64,000 bases of DNA from Flavobacterium chungbukense (GTDB lineage Bacteria; Bacteroidota; Bacteroidia; Flavobacteriales; Flavobacteriaceae), in assembly GCF_020805785.1 (NCBI RefSeq), contig NZ_JAJGZV010000004.1, forward strand, positions 62,001-126,000. Direction: 5' to 3'. Of this stretch, positions 34,469 to 42,600 are shown one piece after another. Made by a program: the position numbers and the translations under genes. Numbering within the stretch: the first letter of the stretch is position 1; every line of letters begins with the position of its first letter. Below the pieces are notes generated by a model. It did not search any database. It was given only the letters and a program-made list of their open reading frames with translations, and had not been told where the DNA came from.

Positions 34469-34490
34469 TTTTGTGATTATTATCACAAAA
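34469..34490. promoter_or_regulatory. CRP-type operator upstream of the aromatic amino acid hydroxylase
   Basis: A 9-base perfect inverted repeat, TTTTGTGAT / ATCACAAAA, has a 4-base centre. Its core TGTGA-N6-TCACA (34472-34487) equals the E. coli CRP consensus. It lies 50 bases before the start codon and overlaps the expected -33 region of a -7 element near 34508 (TAATTTTA). A CRP/FNR-family regulator is the likeliest binder. Confidence 0.6.
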
Positions 34491-34540
34491 AAGGTGGCTT
34501 AAATTCGTAATTTTACATTTTAACCTAGAACGTTTTCGAA

Positions 34541-36304
34541 ATGAATCCAAATATTGAAACTAATCCGCTTTTAGATCGATTGCCAAAACATTTACAGCAA
34601 TTTATTAAGCCACAAGATTATAGCGATTACACTCCTATCAATCAAGCGGTTTGGCGATATGTGATGCGTAAAAACGTAGATTATCTTTCTAAAGTTGCCC
34701 ATCATTCGTATTTGGAAGGCTTACGCAAAACAGGAATCGAAGTTGATTCTATTCCGAGTATGTACGGTATGAACCGTATTCTAAGCGAAATTGGCTGGGC
34801 GGCAGTTGCCGTTGACGGATTTATTCCGCCGAATGCTTTTATGGAATTTCAGGCTTACAATGTTTTGGTTATTGCTTCAGACATTAGACAATTAGAACAT
34901 ATTGAATATACGCCCGCTCCAGATATTATTCACGAAGGTGCTGGCCACGCTCCCATTATTGCCAATCCAGAATATGCAGAATATTTAAGACGTTTTGGTG
35001 AAATTGGCTGTAAAGCCATTTCTTCTCACAAAGATTATCAGATGTACGAAGCGATCCGTCTACTTTCTATTTTGAAGGAAGCAGAAGATACTCCAAAGGA
35101 AAAAATTGATGAAGCCGAAAAAGCAGTTGCCGATTTGCAAAACGATATGGGAGAATTGTCTGAAATGGCGCAAATTCGAAACCTGCATTGGTGGACAGTG
35201 GAATACGGCTTGATTGGAACGGTTGAAAACCCAAAAATATATGGTGCTGGATTGCTTTCATCAATTGGAGAAAGCGCGCAATGTATGACCGATAATGTGA
35301 AGAAAATACCTTATGATATTTCGGCTGCGAATCAGAATTTTGATATTACGCAATTACAGCCTCAGCTTTATGTAACGCCAACTTTTTCTCATTTGAGTTT
35401 AATTTTAGAAGAATTTGCTAATAAAATGGCTTTGAGAACTGGAGGACTTTCAGGAATTCAGAAACTAATTCAATCGAATGCACTAGGAACAATTGAATTG
35501 AGTACAGGTTTGCAAATTTCTGGCGTTTTCACCAATGTTATTGAAGAAGAAGGAAAACCAGTTTATATTCAAACTACTGGAAAAACGGCACTTTCTAATC
35601 GCGAAAAAGAATTGGTTGGTCACGGAACTTTGACACATCCGCACGGATTTGGAAGTCCGATTGGGAAACTGAAAGGCTTTAATCTCGCGATTGAAGACAT
35701 GAGTCCGAAAGATTTACAGGCTTACAGCATTGTCGAAAATGAAACAGTAAAGCTGGAATTTGAAGGCAATATTATTGTGGAAGGTGAAATTATTACAGGT
35801 TCTAGAAACCTTCACGGAGAAATTATTTTAATTAGTTTTAAAAATTGTACCGTGACTCATGGCGAAACGGTTTTATTTCAGCCTGAGTGGGGAAATTACG
35901 ATATGGCAATTGGTAAAAAAGTAGTTTCTGCTTTTTCCGGTCCAGCCGATGTGAATAGTTTTGACTTGATTAATATCGTTCCAACTACTAAAACAATTAA
36001 AGCAAAACATACTGATGAACGTGATGAATTGGAGATTTTATATGCATCTGTTCGTAATATCAGAAACTCTAAAGAATCTAAAACTGAACTGCAGCCTGTT
36101 TTTGAGAAACTAAAAAACAACCATGCTAATGATTGGCTTTTAAGTATTGAAATTGCTGAACTTTTAAAAGATTCTGATGAAAAACAACTTTTACAGGAAG
36201 TGTTGGTTCATCTAGATCAATTGAAAATAAAACGCCCTGAAATTGCACATTTAATTGCTGGCGGTTTGGATTTGATTTTTGATAATTTGCCACAAAGACA
36301 CTAA
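34541..36304 (+). CDS. Aromatic amino acid hydroxylase (phenylalanine 4-monooxygenase-like)
   Basis: The enzyme uses iron, O2 and a pterin to hydroxylate an aromatic amino acid, most likely phenylalanine to tyrosine. The iron ligands are visible: H131 and H136 in PDIIHEGAGHAPI and E220 in TVEYGLIG. At 587 residues it is twice the length of proteobacterial PhhA. The catalytic core ends near residue 300 and a long C-terminal part of unknown fold follows. Similar long forms occur in other Bacteroidota. The last residues (LPQRH) and stop lie in an octamer array. A CRP-like box lies upstream. Confidence 0.88.
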   Translation: MNPNIETNPLLDRLPKHLQQFIKPQDYSDYTPINQAVWRYVMRKNVDYLSKVAHHSYLEGLRKTGIEVDSIPSMYGMNRILSEIGWAAVAVDGFIPPNAFMEFQAYNVLVIASDIRQLEHIEYTPAPDIIHEGAGHAPIIANPEYAEYLRRFGEIGCKAISSHKDYQMYEAIRLLSILKEAEDTPKEKIDEAEKAVADLQNDMGELSEMAQIRNLHWWTVEYGLIGTVENPKIYGAGLLSSIGESAQCMTDNVKKIPYDISAANQNFDITQLQPQLYVTPTFSHLSLILEEFANKMALRTGGLSGIQKLIQSNALGTIELSTGLQISGVFTNVIEEEGKPVYIQTTGKTALSNREKELVGHGTLTHPHGFGSPIGKLKGFNLAIEDMSPKDLQAYSIVENETVKLEFEGNIIVEGEIITGSRNLHGEIILISFKNCTVTHGETVLFQPEWGNYDMAIGKKVVSAFSGPADVNSFDLINIVPTTKTIKAKHTDERDELEILYASVRNIRNSKESKTELQPVFEKLKNNHANDWLLSIEIAELLKDSDEKQLLQEVLVHLDQLKIKRPEIAHLIAGGLDLIFDNLPQRH

Positions 36305-36312
36305 GATGCGAA
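36289..36312. repeat. Octamer array, 3 units, supplying a stop codon
   Basis: The units are GCCACAAA, GACACTAA and GATGCGAA. The complement shows TTNGNNNC. The TAA of the hydroxylase gene (36302-36304) is the end of the second unit. The related array at 44855 matches 27 of 30 bases with flanks. Confidence 0.78.
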
Positions 36313-36331
36313 GTTTTCACTAAACAATTAT

Positions 36332-36433
36332 TTGTCATTTCGACGAAGGAGAAATCACACTAGAAATTCTACAAAGAAAAACACCAATTCTTGTCGATAT
36401 ACGTGTGTGATTTCTCCTTCGTCGAAATGACAA
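36332..36433. repeat. Long-armed palindromic element, copy 1
   Basis: A 29-base perfect inverted repeat begins TTGTCATTTCGACG and has a 44-base centre. It sits between the convergent hydroxylase and DUF4230 genes. The centre is homologous, in the opposite orientation, to that of the element at 48919. It has no ORF. Confidence 0.85.
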
Positions 36434-36448
36434 GATTGCGAAAAAACC

Positions 36449-36480
36449 TTTGCCTCTTTGAACCTTTGCCTCTTTGAACC
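36449..36480. repeat. Octamer array, 4 units of TTTGNNNC
   Basis: TTTGCCTC and TTTGAACC alternate twice. The array ends 6 bases before the DUF4230 stop codon (minus strand). Confidence 0.82.
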
Positions 36481-36486
36481 TAAAAA

Positions 36487-37116
36487 CTATAATTTCAAAT
36501 CTTGGTTCAATTCTGTCTCTGACTCAATAGTTTTTCCATTGTATTGGAGTTTCCAGCCCATTGAATTTGTCATGATTAAAATCTTAGACAATTCACTGAT
36601 TAATCTATTTTGGGCATTTGTTTTTAAGGTCGATTTTTCGATTTTTTTAGCCAGATTCGCCTTTACCGATTTATTAATCTTATTGTAGTCATCTCCCGTA
36701 AATGGATTCAGTTTACTTTGTTCAACATCATAAAATTGAATATCTGGGTTGATCGTTATTTCTTCTTTTGGAATATTTAAAATCGTGATCGTTTTATTTT
36801 TTTCATCAATATCATATTTCATTTGATGCAAATCGTAGGCAACTGTAACATTTGCATTAACTACAACCAATGCTTTCTTTTCAAAAGAAACCATATCCAT
36901 CAAATATTTCTGCTGATTTTTATAAGTGATCACTTCTGAAAAATGTCCTTCGGTTACAACCAATTTTCCAACATTAAGAATCTGCTGCTGAATTAAATTG
37001 GTATTATACTGGATATCTGAATCGTCTTCTTTTTTGAACTGGCAATATTTAAAAGCCAAAACAATTAATAAAACTATTATACCAACTCCAATAATTCTTT
37101 TGATCAAGTTTTGCAT
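36487..37116 (-). CDS. DUF4230 membrane-anchored protein
   Basis: The 209-residue protein has an N-terminal membrane anchor (IIGVGIIVLLIVLAFKYC, about 8-25), then a soluble domain. GKLVVTEGHFSEVITYKN (about 50-67) and VNANVTVAYDLHQMKYDID (about 87-105) are signatures of DUF4230. The domain probably forms beta strands and faces the periplasm. No function is known. TamL follows upstream on the same strand after a 185-base gap that holds a dispersed repeat copy. An octamer array and a palindromic element lie at its 3' side. Confidence 0.82.
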   Translation of the reverse strand: MQNLIKRIIGVGIIVLLIVLAFKYCQFKKEDDSDIQYNTNLIQQQILNVGKLVVTEGHFSEVITYKNQQKYLMDMVSFEKKALVVVNANVTVAYDLHQMKYDIDEKNKTITILNIPKEEITINPDIQFYDVEQSKLNPFTGDDYNKINKSVKANLAKKIEKSTLKTNAQNRLISELSKILIMTNSMGWKLQYNGKTIESETELNQDLKL

Positions 37117-37162
37117 TCCTTAAAATATTTAAAGACCAATTTACTTCTTTTTTTGTTTCTTT

Positions 37163-37195
37163 CGCCACGAATTACACGAATTTCCACTAATTTTT
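37163..37195. repeat. 33-base dispersed repeat, copy 2 (inverted)
   Basis: This is the inverted copy of 32668-32700, differing at 2 of 33 positions. A weaker, related GTGAAAATTCGTGAA stretch lies at 37241-37257. There is no ORF in this gap. Confidence 0.8.
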
Positions 37196-37301
37196 TTGAA
37201 ATTCAAATTGAAATTAATCAATAAATACAGCATAGTGAATTTGTGAAAATTCGTGAATTGCTTCGCCTGTTCGCTATCGCTCGAGTCGTGGCTAAATAAG
37301 A

Positions 37302-39617
37302 CTAGAACGGATATCCAATCGCAATATTCAAAATAAGATTGTCTTTTCTCCAAGAACTGCTTCCAAAATTAATATCATCAATTACCCAGCGTTGTCCGTC
37401 TGGTAAAGAAGGATTTCTAAGCGGAATTGCCAAATCTGTTCTTAAAACCAAAAATGACAAATCGAAACGTAAACCTGCTCCCGCTCCAACAGCCAATTCT
37501 TTCATAAAATCTTTTGAGATTTCAGCTCCAGGTTTATTAGGATCGGCGTGAAGAAGCCAAATATTTCCGGCATCTATAAATACAGCTCCTCTAACTATGC
37601 TAAATAATTTAGCGCGATATTCTGTATTGAATTCTAATTTTAAATCGGCAGATTGATCTGGAGTAAAATTATTATTTGTTGGTGGCGGAATAACATAGCT
37701 TCCTGGTCCTAAAGTTCTTGCTCTAAAAGCACGAATACTATTGGTTCCTCCCACAACAAACTGTTTTGAAGTTGGCAACACATTCGAATTTCCATAAGCA
37801 AATCCAGCTCCCACAATTAATCTGCTCGCTAGTTCGCTTTCTTTTCCTAGTTTTAAATAATGTCTAAAATCAGTTTTAATTTTTACATATTGGCTGAAAG
37901 GAACATCAAATATATTTTTAACATTATTAGGATAATCTGCTCCTGTAACCAAACCGGTAATATTTCCTGCCAAATCCAATTCACCATTAAAATAGATGGT
38001 GTTTTTTCGACGTTTTTGCATTGTATTGGTGTATGTATAATTATAAGTCGGACCAAAAATCAATTGTTTTTCAATTACCCGTTCCAAAGCAGGATCTTTT
38101 TGAATATCTGCTAGATATTCTTCTGTAACATGGTTTGGACTTACATAAGTAATGTCAATCACATTCAATTGATGTTCTTTACGAATATTTTCTTTCCACA
38201 AATAACCAAACGAAGTATTAAAAGAATTCAAAGCATATAACTGTGTTCTTTTTTGATATTCATAACGAATTGTTGCTTTCGTTCTCGGTACAAATTCGCT
38301 GTTTCCTTCAATATTAAAAGGTGAAATAAATCGAGGCCAAGTCAAACTAACTTCTCCTCCTAGTTTATAAATATTTTTGCCTTTGTTTGCTCCTCCCAAC
38401 TGAAAATCGGCACCACCAAAAACCGAAGCCGTGAACAATTCCGCTCCTTTAAAAAAGTTTCGATTATTCCAGTTAACATTTAATTCTGTTCCTGTATAAC
38501 TCGCCGAATTGGTTTTTCCGATCACTTCAACACGAATAAACTTTTTAGGTAAAAGTGTCAGATAATAATAAGAATTTAAAGCATTCGGAATAGAATCTGA
38601 AGGTTTAAATTCATTCTTTACAAAACTGAAAGTTCCAAGATTTACAAATCGATTTAAAGTCAAATTATGATCTTTTCGATTGTAAACATCCCCTTTTTTA
38701 AAGTAAATCGTTCGGTCATAAATTCTTGGTTTAAAAGTATCTGCGGTATCAATTATCGTAAAATCTTTGTATTGCGTAATATTCTTTTTTCTGTAAACTG
38801 CGCTGTCATTGGTAAGAGAATAATTTGGATACACGAAAATTTTATCAATTTTATAAGCTGTCATTGCCTTAACTGGTGTATCATCTTTTATGACCAATCT
38901 GATTTTTACTTCATGATCGCCTTTACTGCTATCCACCTTTGCCAAAATATAATCTGGGTTAAAGTAGAAATATCCTTTTTCTTTTAATCGAGCATCAATT
39001 CGTTCTCTCTCTGCTTTGATAACATCCAAATCATAAGGATTTCCAACTTTAAGCAAACTTCTTCTGTGACTCTTTGCAATAATCTTAGACATTTTCAAAG
39101 AATCATCTGGAAAAATCACACTTTTTATAATGTATTGTTTTCTTGGCGTAACAGTGTATTCTGCTTTAACTCTTTTATTACTAACAGTTGAATCGGCACT
39201 AACTCTGACTTTAAAATAACCTCTGTTTTCGGCAAAGTTTCGCAAAACCGAAGCATTATAATCTAAATCAACTTGACTGAAAAGCACAGGCGCTTCTCCA
39301 ACTTTATTGCGCAGCCAATATCTTGTTCCCTTTTCTTTTTTAGGTTCTCCAGCAAGATTGTAAATCAATAATTTCGGGCGCAAACCAAAAATCTGCTTAT
39401 TTGGTTTTGGACGCAATAAACCTTCCAGTTCAGTTTCTAAAGCTTTTCGATCTTTCTTTTTCATAATCGAATCTTTTATGGTAACTGAACCTCCTGTGTA
39501 AAGTAAATCGCCCTCTGGAAGATATTTTGTATTACTGCATCCGACAACAAAAAACAAAGAAAGCAGAACGATACACTTTACATAAGATGCCTTTATATAT
39601 TTATGTTTTTTGCTCAT
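37302..39617 (-). CDS. TamL-type outer-membrane assembly protein (BamA/TamA family lipoprotein)
   Basis: A 771-residue Omp85 protein starts with a lipoprotein signal (SLFFVVGC, lipid cysteine 27) and then SNTKYLPEGDLLYTGG. The lipid anchor is the hallmark of TamL, the Bacteroidota counterpart of TamA. POTRA-like segments fill about 40-330 (KVRVSADSTVSNKRVKAEYTVTPRKQYIIKSVIF). The 16-strand barrel follows, with the conserved lid-loop region FVVGGTNSIRAFRARTLGPGSY and a terminal GYPF. It helps insert barrel proteins or connects with TamB. Its start overlaps the end of tamB by 17 bases, so the two are co-translated. Confidence 0.9.
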   Translation of the reverse strand: MSKKHKYIKASYVKCIVLLSLFFVVGCSNTKYLPEGDLLYTGGSVTIKDSIMKKKDRKALETELEGLLRPKPNKQIFGLRPKLLIYNLAGEPKKEKGTRYWLRNKVGEAPVLFSQVDLDYNASVLRNFAENRGYFKVRVSADSTVSNKRVKAEYTVTPRKQYIIKSVIFPDDSLKMSKIIAKSHRRSLLKVGNPYDLDVIKAERERIDARLKEKGYFYFNPDYILAKVDSSKGDHEVKIRLVIKDDTPVKAMTAYKIDKIFVYPNYSLTNDSAVYRKKNITQYKDFTIIDTADTFKPRIYDRTIYFKKGDVYNRKDHNLTLNRFVNLGTFSFVKNEFKPSDSIPNALNSYYYLTLLPKKFIRVEVIGKTNSASYTGTELNVNWNNRNFFKGAELFTASVFGGADFQLGGANKGKNIYKLGGEVSLTWPRFISPFNIEGNSEFVPRTKATIRYEYQKRTQLYALNSFNTSFGYLWKENIRKEHQLNVIDITYVSPNHVTEEYLADIQKDPALERVIEKQLIFGPTYNYTYTNTMQKRRKNTIYFNGELDLAGNITGLVTGADYPNNVKNIFDVPFSQYVKIKTDFRHYLKLGKESELASRLIVGAGFAYGNSNVLPTSKQFVVGGTNSIRAFRARTLGPGSYVIPPPTNNNFTPDQSADLKLEFNTEYRAKLFSIVRGAVFIDAGNIWLLHADPNKPGAEISKDFMKELAVGAGAGLRFDLSFLVLRTDLAIPLRNPSLPDGQRWVIDDINFGSSSWRKDNLILNIAIGYPF

Positions 39618-42600
39618 TTCCTTTAATTTGATTTTCTTCTTCGTTCTCCTGCAGTTTTTCTTTTTCTTTAGCCTCTTGCTTCTTTTTCTTTTCTTTTTCC
39701 TTGCGAATTTTTTCTTCTCTAATTAATTCCTTTTCTTCTTCCGTACGATGAAAAAGCTCTCTGAATTTATTGTAGCTCATGGTAATTACAAAAGCAACGC
39801 CAGTTTCTACTACCTGACCTTCAACTGCAACCTGATATTGATTTTTACGATACGCACGAACCATATATCTGCCGTCTTTTGTTAGCTGATAATCTAACGC
39901 TACGTCTCCTGCAATATTGGTGCTTTCTTCGTTGGCACGTTCTTGACCTTCAACTCCAAAACTGCTTCCAACGGTAACTTTCAATCGATCGTCTAGTAAT
40001 TTTTTAGAAACCTCAACATTCAGGTCGGTCCTATTTTGCATAGTACCTGTCGTATAATCTTCGGTTGATTCTAAATCGAAATTGACTTCAAATCCTGTAA
40101 TTAAATCTCCTGCAAGATTATTTAATTGTTGCGAAAGAATCTTGCTCACACTTTGTCTTGCAAAAGATTCTGCGTTTGTACCGCCGCTTTCGCTCGAAAA
40201 CGGATTTTCGCCCACAAATCTGTTCAATAATAAAAGAGCAAAAACCTGTTTATTTAATTCTGCTGGATCTTGTTCTAATTGTTTTAATTTGGCCTGAGTA
40301 AGTTCTACAACATCCGAAGAAACATTATAGTTGCCTTCAGGAAGTACAATTCCAAAAGATATTTCTGGTTTCAATAATTCTCCATTCATTTTCAGTAAAG
40401 TCTGAAAAGGAAGTTTCTGTTTGTATGTATTTTGCACCGTTTGAGATTCACCTTTCAATTGATTTCCTAACAAGTCAATTGGAGCCGTTTCTACTTTATA
40501 AATAGCTGTAATATTCAAAGTTGCCATTGTCGGTTCTCCATTCCAAGTAATAAAACTTCCTTTCTGAATATCGAACTTTCTTTTGATTCCGTTGAAATTC
40601 ATTTGGTAAGCACCCTCCGAAAACTCATACTTTCCAGTCAAAGTTGTTTTTCCAGATTGATCGATTCCGCCAACCAATTCTGCTTCTCCTTTCAAATTTA
40701 AATAATCGCCGTTTGACTTATCAATCAGCAAAGTTAATTCTGCTTCTTTATCAATTGAAATGGCAACATTTACGTTCATTCCTTTCAATTCCGATTGATT
40801 CAATTTATTCTGCATATCTACGGTTTGTTTTAGATAAGCATTATCTTCATCCACAAATTCTACAATTCCTTCACGATCTGCAATAGAAGGATCAGACTGT
40901 GGCATTACAACCGTAAATTTGGTTTCTTTATTGATTTTAAGCGTTCCATCAATTGTTGGACTGTCCAAATCTCCTTTGATATTTAGTTTTGTGTCTAAAA
41001 ATAAATCTCCGTAGAATAAATCATTGTCTTTTGCTTTTGAATTGATCGCTCTAAAATCGTTTGCTTCAACCAATAAATCGAAATTGTATTTTCTAAAATC
41101 TGCCGATTTGATATTTCCGTTTACGTACAATTCATTATCATTTTCATCAAAAAGAGAGAATTTATCAAATGAAATCGTTTCGTTATTAAACGTGATTTTT
41201 TCTTTTCCAATTTTAAAATAAGAATTCAACTGCGTTACTCTAAAAGCGGCATCATTAAAATTTAGTTCTCCGTCAATTTTTGGAGTTGTTGTATTTCCCG
41301 TTATTTTAAAATTCCCTGATAAATATCCTTTACCTTCGGTAATGTTATCCATGCTGAAACCTTGAATGCTCTTAATATTCAACTTATTAATATCGACATC
41401 AAAATCAAAATTTCCAGCATCGATCTGATAATCCCCTGTCAGCTTAAGATCATTTCCTTCGTCACTTAAAGCTACATTTGCGGCTAAAGTATTGGCTGTT
41501 TTATTGTCTACTTTGATTTCTAAATCACCTACTTTTTCACCTTTAAAAGTAAAATCATCTATTTTTAAATCGGATGTAAAAGTTGGATTGGTCATTACGT
41601 TTTCAACCAATGCATTTCCGTTAATTAACCCTTGCATTAAAAGTTCATCTTTTTTAACCATATTCATAATGGTTTCGATTTTGAAGTTTACAAAATCAAC
41701 TTGCAAAGGCGCATTATCTTGAGTTCCCTGAGACTGAACTTTTAATTCATTTCCACTATTACTTAAATTAAATTTGTTGATATAAAGTCTTTTGTCTCCA
41801 AATTCAATTGCATTTTCTGGATCAACCGTCCATTTATCGTAGTTTAAGACGAAATTTTCAGCATCTAATTTTAAGATGTTTTTAGAATCTTCTGCTTTAA
41901 ACTCACCTGCAATATAATATTGCTGTTTTTGTTTGGCATCTTGAACATCAAGTGCATAAGTCAAAATATTATTTTGCACTTGTCCAGTTAAACTTGTAAA
42001 CGGAATTTTTAGAGAACCACTTTCAATCGTCGCGATAGAAATAGAATATTCTAAAGCATTTTCTTTTGCTTCGATATTTATTTTTCCGTCAGAAATAGTA
42101 TTTTCCGCGTAAGTAATTCTCGGAATCGTGCCTCGAACTTCTAAAGAATCTGTTATATTATTGTATTTTCCTGTGATTTTAATTGGCTCTAAACCTGTTA
42201 GTTTCGGAACCAACTTAAACAAAATCGGATCGTTATCTACAGTTAATGTAAAAGACAGTCTTTGCTCATCTGATTCTCCATTTGCTTTTGGATTTTTCAA
42301 ATCGATATATTTTGACAACGATTTTTTCATCGCTGCAGCAAGTGTCGTCAATTTGTATTTTCCGTCTACTTCGGCCTTTAAAAACTGAGAAGAAACTTTA
42401 ATATTATTTCGTGTATCATCTGAAAATGCAATTACGCGAACCGAATCTAAAACGATTGGTTCTTTGTCTTGTAAAATCTGCACATTCGAAAGAAACACTT
42501 TTCCGTTTAAATAATCTGGATTACTATTGGTAATATCTGCATCAATATTACCGCGAAGTTTCATTGGACCAGCATGAAGGTTCAGTTTTTCTAAATCGGC

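Noticed and set aside
36332..36433. Palindromic element as an insertion sequence.
   Set aside because: It is about 100 bases with no transposase gene and no visible target duplication; at most a non-autonomous element.
41492..41722. Several plus-strand ORFs inside tamB, tamL and other long minus-strand genes.
   Set aside because: They are antisense shadows of strongly coding genes, with no promoter or family resemblance.
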